From NCBI RefSeq assembly GCF_037038585.1, contig NC_092525.1:23332867-23396866 (forward strand): 64,000 nucleotides of DNA. The letters are read 5' to 3'. The notes below the pieces were generated by a model. That model saw only the letters and a program-made list of their open reading frames with translations. It was not told the origin of the DNA and ran no database searches. The position numbers and the translations under genes were made by a program. This DNA is from Patagioenas fasciata. Lineage: Eukaryota; Chordata; Aves; Columbiformes; Columbidae. Position 1 is the first letter of the stretch; every line of letters starts with the position of its first letter. Positions 12,850-25,300 of this stretch are shown here, piece by piece.

Positions 12850-13247
12850 ATGGGCGGGGAAATAGAATACTGCTCTCTTGATTCGCTGTCGCGCTGGAGG
12901 GAAGGAGCCAATCTGCTCCGGCAACCAGGTTTGGCAGGCGGGGCCACCCCCGGCTGCGCAGGTGATTGGTGGCGGCTGGGAGAGGGGGCGTGGCGGAGTG
13001 GTGGGGAGGGTGACGCGTATCCTTCCAGCTCAGCGCGTGAACGGATAAGGGCCGGGGGGAGGGGCCCGGTTCGGCGGGTAGTAACGGCCGTGCTCGCGCC
13101 GGCGCGTGTCGCGTTACGTTGGGGCCGCTCCAACGGTCGCTTCTCCTCAGCGGTGCACACCGCCGCCGCCCGCGGTTTTCCCGCAGTCCCTCTGCCGGGG
13201 AGGATGCGCCGCCTTTGCCCGGCCGCGGCAGGTAGACGGGGGAGACG
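12850..13247 (+). promoter_or_regulatory. SUCO: SUCO proximal CpG-island promoter and 5' UTR
   Basis: CpG-rich, TATA-less sequence leading into SUCO exon 1. It holds a CCAAT box at 12908-12912, an inverted CCAAT (ATTGG) at 12965-12969 and several GGGCGG-like Sp1 sites. The transcription start is probably in the 13000-13180 range, but this is inference. The 5' UTR carries an upstream ORF at 13204-13251. Confidence 0.65.
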
Positions 13248-13251
13248 ATGA
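13204..13251 (+). promoter_or_regulatory. SUCO: Upstream ORF overlapping the SUCO start codon
   Basis: A 15-codon ORF ([15 protein letters not shown]) in the SUCO leader. Its TGA stop (13249-13251) overlaps the SUCO ATG (13248-13250) as ATGA. This is seen directly. It can act only if transcription starts upstream of 13204, which the extent of the CpG block makes likely. Such an overlap could lower main-frame initiation or allow reinitiation. Confidence 0.5.
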
Positions 13252-13312
13252 GGGAGCGGCCCCGCCGGCTCCTGGCCCTGGGCTCCTGCTTCTTCCTCTG
13301 CGCCGTGCTCTG
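13248..13312 (+). CDS. SUCO: SUCO exon 1 (coding part)
   Basis: Codes [20 protein letters not shown] then LW, aligning with human MKKHRRALALVSCLFLCSLVW. It is the signal-peptide core. The donor is TG/GTGAGT, phase 2; the split Trp codon is completed by exon 2. Confidence 0.93.
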
Positions 13313-16300
13313 GTGAGTCCCGGCCGCGCCGCGGGCTCTCAAGGAGAGAAAAGGCTTCTCCGAGGTCTCCCGGGAGTGCGAGCGTCCTGCTGCGCGGGGC
13401 TCTCGGGGAGAAGGGTAACGGCGGACCCCGCCGCCGGGCCCACCTCAGCCCCTGCCCTCTTCGGCAGCACGGGGACCTCGGCCCGGTCCTGCTGCCCCGG
13501 CTTGGGAGCTTTTGCAGCCCGGCAGGGAGCGCCTTGGTCGGGATGCCGGGAGGTGATGGTCGGGGACGCGCGGAGCGGGAGGTGGGAGTGAAGACGGTGT
13601 CGCTGGGGAAAGAGGGTGCTTCCTTTTGGCAAAACACGGATGTGTGAATGTGCTGGCAGCACCCGGGGTCTCGCGGAGGGAAAGGCAGGTAACAGCTTTT
13701 GGAAGGGTAATTCCCGCTGCTGTGAGTAAGAGTCATTTGCTGCGTTCGTGACAAGAAGCCGTGTCGGATGTGGAGTCAGTCCTCTAATACCAGAGGTTCC
13801 AAGTTACTCTGTAGACTTCTGTGTGTATTCAGTTGACACTCCGTGCTTTTAACTGGACGGCTGGCTTGCTTTTTTAATTTCAGGCTGGGCTCTGTCTGTG
13901 TTCTCTGAAAGATTAGGATGCCTCATTCTTGAAACTGATTTTCTGTGGCTGGCTGGAGTTGTGCTAAATTAAAGCTAATAAGACCATTCATTTTTGCATT
14001 GGTTATGTCTTTCAGAGTATTTTTCATGGTGGTTACCTTACGTTTTCCCAGTATCTTCTGTTTACTTTGTTTTCAGACTTCCTTAATATGTGACCTTTAT
14101 TAAAACACAAATATTAGGAGAATATATTTCTATATGGTAAGTTATAAGCTTCTTAAACTTTGGCCTCCTTTGAAGTCTGTGACTCACTGTTTGAGAAATG
14201 CTAGCCAGTTTGACCAGCAAGTTGCAGATACTGGAAACTGAAACAGCAGCAGCTGTTAGGGATAATTGTGTATCTGGTGGATTATTTTAACACATTTCCT
14301 TTAAATCGTTTAAATAGTCTGTTTAGAAAAGAAAAAAAATTGAAATAGTTTTAAAGTTCTGGGTTGTCAATTGAAATAGTTCTGAAGTTCTGGGTTGTCT
14401 CATGGTTGATTCTAGTTGGATGGACAAGGGGAGACCAGACATGTCTCTGTACAGAATCAGTTGCAAATCTGCTGCTGACGCTTGCATTACTGGGTTTGGG
14501 CAATTGTGCAGCAAATTTGGTTCGTGTCATCGCATTCTTGTTTTCAGGAGACAATACAGTGAATCTAAAAAGTACTTGGAAACTCTGTTGCTGTGTTTAC
14601 ATTTAGCAAAACTTTAAAAGAAGCAGCTCCTAGCTACGTAAGTTAACTGTGAACTTGATGTAACTGTCCAGACAGCTTTTCCTTTACTTGTTGGAAAATT
14701 ATGTTGTGGTTTTTTTTTTTCGTTCTTGTGGAAGGTTCTACTTGTTAGGATCCTCATTAGGAAGGCAGGTTTTGTTTCTTACTGTATCTTGAGGCCTGAT
14801 AACCTGTTTCTGTTTGTTACCAAAGGTGTTCTTAATTTAATGATACATGGATGTAATTTTTTCTTGTTGTTTTTTTAGTTTACTGTTTTAACTGAACTGT
14901 TTAAGAAGGTTCAGTTGCCTATTCCATATTGATAAAGGCATACCATGTTCAATTAACTTTTTGAAATAATCCTGTTCTGTAAAGCTCAGACAGCTTCTGA
15001 GTTCATCTTGGGTATGTTTAGGAGAAAAATTTAGCTACGTTTTTCTTACTTTTTAAAAGAGATTGCTCTTCTAAGCAGTGTCTTAATGGAGCTCAGAGCC
15101 TGAACTAGAGTATCCCAAACTCTTTGCTATTTAAAAAGGAGAAATTCAGACTGTGTTCACCCTGCTCACTCTAAGTGCTTTTGATTAAAAAGCCAGTAGA
15201 TTAATTTAGATGTTGCGAGGGCTACAGCTCTAGTTCTCTAGTCTCTGTTGTCCAAACATAAATTCACATTAGAGAGTTTAAAATTCTCTGTTTGCAGGAT
15301 GGCATTGCAGCTTGCTTTAATTTCAGTAGCCATGTCACATTTGTAATTAGAAAGTCTTGAAATCTGTTAATTCCTGCCTTGTTGCTGGACTATGTAATGT
15401 GTTAAGTTATAATACATGTAACATTTTCCTAAAAAGAAAATACACAACTTTGTTCATATAAGCAGTTAAGAAACTTCAAATAGTAAATGGGAGGCTTTGT
15501 GTTCTAAGTGTTGGCATGTGTGACAAATGTTGGCTTTTTACATTTAACTGTTGTGACATGTAATCGTCCAAGGATGTAATGTTAGTAGGAGAGAAGCTGT
15601 TTTCTTACAGATGAAAGTAGTGTTCAACAAATGATCAAATTAAAAACAAAAGAGCATGGTGAGGGGGGGGCAAACACAAGACAAAGCAGAGTTGCTGAAA
15701 GAACACTCTTGGGGCTACTTGGAGTCCTTTTTTTTTTTTTTTTTTTTTTTCCCCCCACTTCCCCCCAAACCTGAACTTTGTTTCATTCCTGGACAGGTAG
15801 CTGCTTTTTTCTTTGATGAAACTAAGCTTAAAATAGGATTTAAAAAAAAAAAATCTCATGTCATGCATTTTAAGGCATGCCTGAAGAAGTTGGTCCAGTG
15901 GAGAAATACCAGTTGGTAAAAATCAAGTGGGTAAAAAAAATTGATGGGACAATTTTATAACGGGAAACTGTTTAAAAAGATCTCGTCCTATAAGTTAAAA
16001 ATATGTATTAGGAACAGTGCAAAAAAGCTAGAAGCCTGAGTTGAAGGATTTGTTAGCTGCTGTCTCTTAATGGGGGCAATGTAGAGTGCAGGATCAGAGA
16101 GGTACAAGCACTTGCAGCTTTCTGAAGCAAACTGCACATGGAACAAATGCAGCTCTCTGATAAAGCTGTGCCAGCAAGGTTGTTCCAAGTAGTTCAAAAG
16201 AGTGGGATGGCTGCATGGTTTTGGAGAAATATTTTTGATGGAGGTAAGGCTTAGGAATGTAGTGCTCTAAAAATAATACATGTCTGTGCAGACTCGAGCT

Positions 16301-19300
16301 TTGACTGTACGTGACAAATGACTCCTGTTGTCCCAAATTTACAGAGATTTTTTTATGCTTCAGTTAATTCCTGAAGGCTGATAGTAAAATATGCATTGTG
16401 TGTGTGCATTTTATGGCAGGAAGAAATGATGTGGGCACTGTTCATATAATCAGAATGCTTGGTCCAAGCATCAGACTTCAGAATGAAGAGGATGTTCCTA
16501 GGTGTGAAGTATCTTGTTTGGAAGTGTCTTTCCTCTGTAGTTAACTTTGGGGAAAAAACCTGCTTTGGAATACTTGGACTCAAACCCAAATTCGACTATG
16601 CCCGGCTTACATCCTGCTCAAGTTGAAGGTGCTGTATGCAAGCAGGGGCTTTGGTGTCTTATGCAAAACAAATTCTTGGCTCAATCAATTATTGAAGATT
16701 CACATTTTAAAATTATTTGGAAATCAGTGAGGTGCTTTCATGTGGTATCTTCTAAAAGCTTTGTCCTAGAAACTTCAAATTTGTTCATTTGTTATGCAAG
16801 TGGTATACTGAAGTGGCATGTACCCCCTCATGAGGTTTCTGTATTGATGCACAAGACCCTGCCTGTTGCAATGAGATGTGCCCTAATTTAGCCCTTAATT
16901 TGAAGTTTTTCTGAAATGTCTTTCTCTAACTTCCTATTACTACTTTTTCACTTTCATGCTCTTATCACTGTGACTGTTTTACAGAATACTTTTTGGATTT
17001 TATGTTTTATTGACTTTACTTTTTATTTCAAGGGGAGGGTATACAACAAGTTTTAGCTAACACTTGGAGATGCTAACAGCCCTTTGTCTGAGGAGGGTAT
17101 TATTTCTGAGCATGAAAACTTTTGGCTGAGAACAGGCTAACATAGAACTGCAAGTCTAAAAGCTTTCTTGTAATTATTGGTGAAAATACTAAATTGGTAT
17201 AACAGGCTGATGCCAAAGCTAGTGCAAAGAACTTTTGCTTGGGCAAGGGAAAATACTGGTATAGATGACTTAAACTAGTTTAGAATATCAGTAAAAGGTT
17301 CCAAGAGTTCAAAATTAGCTTAGGTGCTCAAAGGAAAGTGCTTGGCTTGTATGAAGTTTGGAATGGCAATCAAGTTATTGTTGAAGTCCTTTAACAAAGA
17401 GGTCTAAAAATACATTATAAAATGTCTGGGAGTTAAGTGATAGCAGCTTTACAGTGATGTAAGGCAAAATTCATGGTAAAATAAATTTCTGCTAAAATTT
17501 CACTCTTTGGAATTATGTTAAGCTGTGTGTTGCATTTGCAGTAAGTTTTAAGCATAGGAAGTTGGTACAGAGCAGCTGCTGATGATTCTGAGCCTGCCTG
17601 TAGTAGGCCTGCAATATTGTGCCTGTGTAGACAAGCTTATGAAATTAAAGATTTTCCCTCATTGCTTAAAGATGTGTAAATTGGACATTGCTACAGTCTC
17701 TAAAGGCCTTAAAGTTTAATTACAGTTCATGGCTATTCCTCTGATTTCCTGTAGTCTTTGTGGTAGGTATCAAGTCTTATTGTATTTTTCCAGAATATGT
17801 TCATTTCCCCAAACTCTTGCATTAAAGATAATAACTAGGGTTTGAAAATGTAGGAAGATTCTCTTAAGCTGCAATCTTCAGTGCAGTATTAAGGAAGTCT
17901 GTTACCAATAATCACTAGGAACTGCGTGTTCCAGTTGGACGCCTTTTGAGGACTGGGGTTTGTAAGTTGTCCTGATTTAAGTGTTTGAAATAGGGTACCT
18001 GGATACTCCTACCAAGAAAGGAATAAGAGGTATGTTTCAGTGTCACTTTGCAGCATGCATCTAACAAAGGCTGTTGCCTATTGTGGGCACTGTATCAAAA
18101 CAGTGCACAGTTACAGTGCTGGGAAGGTGACTTATCTCAGCAGCCTTTTCTAGGAAAGGATGAGACCCATATTGGTGGCACTGTAAGAAATAAGAGTTTT
18201 TCCACTGTTAGCCATTGGCCTTAATTTCTGTTGTTTAACTTAGGACAACAGTGAACAGTCATGGATAAATGGTATGTTCTCCCTTTCCTTGGCTTTTTGT
18301 ATGTGAGTATACAATAGCTCAAAGCCAACTTTCTTCCCTCCCTCAGAAGTTACTGGCATGTATCCATAATCTCAAGATCAGATCAACGGGTGCAAAGAAA
18401 TGTGTGGTTGAAGGTGAGGTGCAGGACTACTCCTTCAGGCAGTAAATCAGTTGAATCTGATAAAGTATGTGGTGCCACTGTCTTTGCATGATAATGCATT
18501 TGAAATGCTGAAAGCGGTACTTTAAACTGATGGTTGAAATCTCATTGTCTGAAGCTATGAAATTCAGTATTGTCAGAAGTATCTTTGTGTGGGGCTCTTC
18601 TGAATATGTGACGTAAATGTCTTTTTTGTAATGCATTCCAGTTAGGCAGTCTGGAGAGCACATTCTTTGCAAAGAGTGGGCAAGATATTAAAAACCTGGA
18701 ATAACTGCAGAATACAACAGAGCTGGTAAAGGCTTTGCAAAAAACCTCCAGTTTTAGTTTTGGATTTTTTTTTTGTAGCACATGAATCAAGTTAGTGGAT
18801 GGGGGAGGAAACGAGATAGTATTAATGCCATGCTGACAGGATCTTTGTGTTGTCTAGATCTGTAGATCTAGTCTCAGCTTTTTTCTCCCTTAAAGATCCA
18901 TCAGAAATTTTAAAATTATCTTAGTAATGCATGCAGCTCTTCTGTGGTAATAAATGGCCTCTAAATGAATGGTGTGTTGTTTTGGTTTGTCCTTTTTTTT
19001 AATCAGCATTTTACAAGATTAGTGGTTCTTCATTGCATTTATCAACAGTTATTTCTACTGCATATGCAGCAATGAGTGTTGTGTCTCTGGAGGTTGTGCT
19101 AAAGCAGTCAGTGCCTTGCACGTAGCTTTCTTGCTCTGACTGGCTGAGATAATGTCATTGTCGTAGAAGCCCAGTCTTCATTTTCTGAGAGGTCTACTTA
19201 GTTATTCAGGCCCTTTTAAATGGAAGTCACTCTTCCTGAACTGTTCCGAAAGAAAGACTGATTCTGTTAAGTTACTGGGGAGAGGGTGAAGGTTCCTTCC

Positions 19301-22300
19301 TTTTTATAGAATCACAGAATGGTTTGGGTTGGAAGGGACCTTCAAACCTCATCCAGTCCAACCCCTTGTCATGAGCAGGGATATCTTCACCCAGATCAGG
19401 TTGCGCAGAGCCTCATCCAGCCTTGCCTTGAATGTCTCCAGGGATGGGGCATCCACCACCTCTCTGGGCAACCTGGGCCACTGTCTTCCCATGTGTACCA
19501 CTGCTTCTGGATGCTGGAACATGGCACTGAGAAAAGCTGGCTTTGCTCTTACCAAGCTTGTGCTGCATGCTGCATGTGGGCAGCAAGGCAGCTTTGTGAC
19601 TGCATCTTCTGAATAAGCTGCTGATAGATACAGATGAGCCTTTTGCCATTTTTTCTGCATTACCAGTGGCTGGAGGGTGGGTTAGTGCTCACTTGAGAGT
19701 CTGGTTGTGAATCTGCTGAGCTCCTTGTTCTTAGAGAGCCTTCTTTCTCTTCGACAGTTAGGCTAGTGGTAGCAGTCACAGACCTGTATGATCTGTCCAA
19801 AGCAAAAGATATTTTTCCTGCTTTCCTCACCCTTTCACAACTTCTCCTTTTTTTTTTTTTTAAACTGATTAACCCAGACTAAATTATTCTGTAATCAAGA
19901 AGATAAGCTTCAACCAAGCCTCATTCATAGGCCTGTTGGTGCTGGCTGTTTGCCCCTTAGGTCCAAAATCTGCTCACCCTCTCTTGCACAGGTGTATGCT
20001 GAACTGATCCTGTGAATATTTTCAGTAGAGAAGTGTCACAAAGCAAGGACGGTGACATCTTAATTCTCCCTCTTAGCTGCTTGGCATTGGTGCATCTGCA
20101 CCTGTTGGTAATATAGCCCTTTGAGAGATGCAGAAAATGTCCGTGATCTTCCTGGAGAGAGACTGTTCCCTACACGTTCAAGGAGAGTTTGGTAATTGGT
20201 ACACTGGTGATAGCTTCCTTCTGTTTTCCCTTGGCTTAAAATTATTCTACCTCACAGGTGTCAGCTATAAACTGTTTTGAACTGCTGTGTTTTCCAGTGT
20301 CCAGAAATAGGTCTCGTTTCGGGAGACTTTAAGAAAACTCTTGGATCACTTAGAGAGCATGTATTTGAATTGAATCTTGTGGTGTTGTTTTTGTATGAAG
20401 TCTTTGGGAAGGATAGGTTAGGTGGTTTATCTCTGGGAAGATCAAATTGTGGGAAAACTACTCTTACCTTCATGTTTTGCTAATTTGGATTTTTTTTGTC
20501 AGCTGTAATGTGTATGATTAATTTTTCTTACCAGGTGTTTATTTTCTGCTTGAGTTTTGTGCTTGTCAAAGCAGTTATCAATAGTTTCACTATCTCTGAT
20601 AGTCTTCTGCAGTCTCCTTCACAATTACTTACAGAGTTTGAGCTAAATTAGAACTGGATGGTCTATCACATGAGATGTACACTGCAATTTCAAAACTACT
20701 TGCACTTCGAAATTTCAGTGCATTCCTTTCACAAGCCTAACAACCATCAGTAGACCATAGCTAATTTGTGTAGCAATACATGTACTGTACCATTCAGATA
20801 GGGGTGAGCAGGCTTTCTGCTTCAGTAGAGAACCACAGTATGTGCCTGCCCTGTGAAGGGTAAAGATTTCTCCCCCCCTTCTTGTGTCTGGGCTTGCAAG
20901 CTTTTGCCTTTGGGTTTGTATCAAGCCGAAAAATTCATGGTGTACTAGAGACAATGGCTTTTAAAATACATTAATGATGATGCTAAAATACTTATGCTTA
21001 AGTTTCTTTGTTCTTGATGAGGTTTAATAGCTGCTGCTATTTTGAGTCATACTTGAAACTTCTATGTTTGAAGTATTGAAAACTTCTGCTTTCATTTAAA
21101 TCACTAAGTGTTGGTTATCTGTTTGGAACAATCTCTTGGAGTATTTCTGCACTGTTAAGTCATTTGAAGATATACCTTGTACCTGAGACCATGTATCTAG
21201 TGACTAATCAATCTCCAGTACTATTTAGGCATTAGATCTCCTTGCTTTCAAGTGAGCATTAAAATGCTACTCTTTTGTCATGAGAAAGGGAAGGGTGTAT
21301 TAATATATACAGATGCAGAAGCTGCTATGTGTTCACTGGACATACTGTGCAAGTTTACTGAACTCAAGTGGAATTCTGTTCTCTGTAAATGAACACTTAA
21401 GTTTTCATGTTTTCTTTATGCATATAGTGAAATGCTTAACAGAGGTGCTATACTGTTTGGCAGTTTTTCTGTGATGTTTAATTTATCAGTCTGTGGCTAA
21501 AGAATACTGTTCAATGAATATACAGAATGCTGAAAGACAGAAGAAAAAAAATAGCTGTAGTCTTGATAAGGTGATTAATTTGACTTCTCACAGAATGGCT
21601 GGTCTAACTTGGCTCAGGTGCTCCTGTGGGTGCATGCACCCATACACAAAATGAATTTTTAGTCCCTTCCCTTGCTTAGAGGACTTTTGAGAGACTTGAG
21701 GCAACATGTTTGAGTTGGAGTAGACTGAGAGGAATTTCTGAAAATAAGCAAATTGGATATTGGACAGAGATTATGTTGGAGTAGCTTAAATCTGTGGGCT
21801 ATCAAACTGCATTCTTCTAAAAGCTGCATTTGCGCTCTAATAAAGCATGATCTGTTGCATTAGAAGTATTGGTATATTAAAGGAAGAAATATATGCTTTA
21901 TGTGCGAAGGGCTTTTTTGTGACTGCAAGTGGTAAAGTAGTTCTATAATAAAGGGGTGGAATGAGCTGCAGTATGTTCTGTATGATTTTTGGTCTTTCTC
22001 TTGTATTTTTATCAAGTCGTTGTAGCTGGAGAGACAAGAGGTACTGAAATCAAGAGCATGAGGAAATTTATCCATTAAATGATTGAAACCGCTTTTCAGA
22101 AAAAATAACTCCAAGCATTTGTGTAACTAATTTTTCAAAGTGAGAACTAGGAAATAAGGCCATGAAAGTCCAGTGATGTTTCATTTTATCCTTTAAATGT
22201 ACATCCTGTGCTCAGGATAAGACAGGTTTATACAAACAAATAACTACATGATGGGATGGGAATTTAAGGTCTGTGAGAATGCATACATTTCATTTTCAAC

Positions 22301-25300
22301 TTAACTAAGATGTGAGACTTTGTACCCACTATAGTAGGTGGTTATAAATGTTTTCATACGTGTATGTTCAGTGCTTTAGTTTCCAGTAACTGCAGCTGCT
22401 TCTGCTTGACTTGAGGGCTTCCATGTAGTTTAGAGGAAAACTCTTACCTCAAAGGGAAGAGGAATTACTGAGATGTGCCCTGGGTCTGTCTCAGCCCCAC
22501 TACCTTATTTGCACATCTCCAGAACAGCATGTCAGACGCACGAGTTCCTTGTCTGCTGTCTTCTGCTCTTCTGGTGGTGAGAGACCTGGATGTAGTGTGG
22601 GTGGTGCCTTGCTAATGTTCCCTGCTGATGTGCGTGGAGAAGGAGCAATAGATTTATACCTCTACGACAAAAGCCTGATTCTGTGATTGCCTGCAACCTG
22701 GAGAATTAGTGCTACCTCTGTGTGGTATATATGTGTATATATATGCATCAAACTGTTTGTAGAATTTAGGACTTGACTGTGGTCAATTGCAGCATGGGTT
22801 GTTCCTTGATGGGGGAATCTGTGCTGCTTATACTTGGCAATGATGGTGATCTTCAAATTTTTAGGACAAGTGTTAATTCAAATTCCAAACAGTAGACTGA
22901 TCCTGGTTGTTTAAGTGAATCCTGACCTAATAATATTCTTACTGTTATGACTGACTGCTAAGGCTATATTTTAGTTTTCAAAACTTAGACCAGAAGGTTG
23001 CTGTGTCCAGACTTCTTGTATGCTTAAAGATCTGCTATGGCCCTGTTTCCTCTTCAAAGGAGGAGGCCCTTTTTTGAGGATGTAGAGTGATGTCTGTGTG
23101 AATTCACATGGGTCCTACTGATCACCTGGCTGTCATGTAAACAGTATTTGCAGGAAAAGTATTTGGCTTTAAAGTGGCATGTGACTCTGTTTGAGTATAA
23201 TTGGAAACTCCACTAAAAGCTCAATTTGCATTGCATTTTGCTGGACTTCTTCAAAGTCTGCATGAAGACCTTTCCTGGCCTTTGGGACTCTGTCTCATGT
23301 TTTGCTGTGCAGATGTTTTTTTGGGATGTGAAGGGGCCATGCGCTATAAGCAACACAAGATGCTGTTCTGATGCAAGTGTTTGTATAGATGTTTGGTGGT
23401 TTTCTGTGAAAATAAAACCATTTCTACTGAGAAGCAAAACTGCTTGAAACTGAAAGTACAAAACAAATATCTATGGAGGCTGTAGCTAAAGCCAGCACCT
23501 GGTTTGCCCTTTGTCTCTACATTTTCATTGGTGTTGTTTTTTTTGCATCAACCTGTTGTTTAGTATACTTATTTTCTCTACCTCTTTGAAATGTGCTGGA
23601 TGCTGCTGACCATGCAGAATTTTCTCAGGTATGATCTGTACAGGGGAATAAGAAGCTTTATTTTTTTAATCTGTGGCTTTAGTTTTTGCTTAGTAATAAT
23701 CCTTGCTAAAGATATCCTGTTACTATATGAGGAAAGATATAATTTATTCAAATTCTTTCTAACTTGCAGTAACTTAACAAATTAGTAACAGAATACACAC
23801 GACAAATTTACTACTTCCAAAAGAAAAAAGTATTAGCAAAACAGTTATTGGGGTGATATCATGTCACAAAGTGGAAGGTGACACAAATTAGTTAAGCCCT
23901 CCAATAGTTTTGAAAAATTATCTATGGACTGTACATATTTTTTTAGGCACCTCATGAGAACAGCTGAAAAAAGGTTGAGACACAACGCTAAGGAAATTTA
24001 AAAATGTTATTCATTTTAAATCAAGGCTTTGACTCTTTTTGTTTTTTTTAATAGGCTTCCCATTTGGCATGTCTTTTGTAAAGACAGTCTTTCATCAGCG
24101 GTGCAATATGCTTCAGGTGATGCTTGTGCCCTGGCAAATGATGATGAAAATGTCCAGGAAAAGGTATGCTGGATAAATCATGTTAATTAGCTACTCAGTC
24201 TGGTGTGATATTAAACTTAAAAAAAATTGATTCATACACTTTGATTCATGGAGTCTTCTTGGCCAGAATATTTAATATACTCACTTGTTTTGTCAGCCAT
24301 GATGTTTTCTTCCCATGTTTTTTTTCCTTTACTTCAAGTTTGATGCAGTTATATCACAATACAGCTGGACAGTTTGTGCGTAGTGAGGAACAAATAGGAA
24401 AACTGGTAATGGTGGCTCAGATATTTTGTTTGAGTGCCAGATGTTAGAAGTGGTCATCAGGGACAGTATGTGGCTCTGTAGAGACCATGATAAGAGGTGA
24501 TGGCCTGGATAAGTCTGGGCCACAGTATGCCAGTTGCATCTGTGTTGCGTTAAAAACCTAATGCACAAATTGTTATCCTAAATAGATGCTTTAAGATTGT
24601 TTTATTAAGTCAGTAATTATTCCTTTGTTTTCCTTCTGTTTAATAAAAATTAATAAAGCTAAAACACATATGTGAAATCCTAATAAACAAGGTTCTGTCC
24701 CTTATTTACATTACTCAGCACCTTAGGTTAAATTGAGTGTAATCGCCCCACCCTGATTAACTCATAACAAGTTTCTGCATATTGCAGTTTCATAGTGAGT
24801 TCCCAAGCTGTTGGGTCATGTCAGAAAGTCATGGTAATTTCATTTACCTGTTTTCACAGGTAAAGAATCGGTCCTGTGATAAGCATGAGTAGCATTGATG
24901 ATATTGGTCTTCCCATTTAGTTATGCTAACCATGGTCGTCATTCTAAGAAAACTCCTATATGCCACAAACCTGGACAATGCATATTGAACATTTTAGTTG
25001 ACTCAAGTGGAGAGCTGCGCGATCAGAAAAAAACCCCCAAACTTTAAATATTGTAGGATTGTAGGTTTCTTAAGCATTTCAACATCTAGGGTAGCTGTGC
25101 TTTTTGTCAGCTTGTGTGGCCAAAGAGAATTCAGTCCTGTTGTTCTGGCTGCCTAAAAAAAGTCCTGTTCAAGTTTAATGACTGATGTAATAAAACTGGA
25201 AAGATCAAGTAAGCCTTGAGACTGGGAAGCCACTGGTTTATATTGTCATATTTTTTGTAATATTCTTCCCTTCGTTCTATTAACATGGTGCATACTTAAG

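Larger units (their letters stand above)
13313..24054 (+). other. SUCO: SUCO intron 1
   Basis: 10.7 kb AT-rich intron, the longest in the gene. It holds a 31-bp-period tandem duplication (14340-14400), a T22 tract followed by C runs (about 15728-15760), an antisense CR1 fragment (about 19307-19485) and a TATATG-rich microsatellite near 22727-22746. I see no additional coding exon. Confidence 0.75.

Noticed and set aside
12834-13754. 306-codon minus-strand frame over the SUCO promoter and exon 1
   Set aside because: It is low-complexity Arg/Pro/Ser from CpG-rich DNA, has no recognisable domain, and is antisense to the promoter, exon 1 and intron 1.
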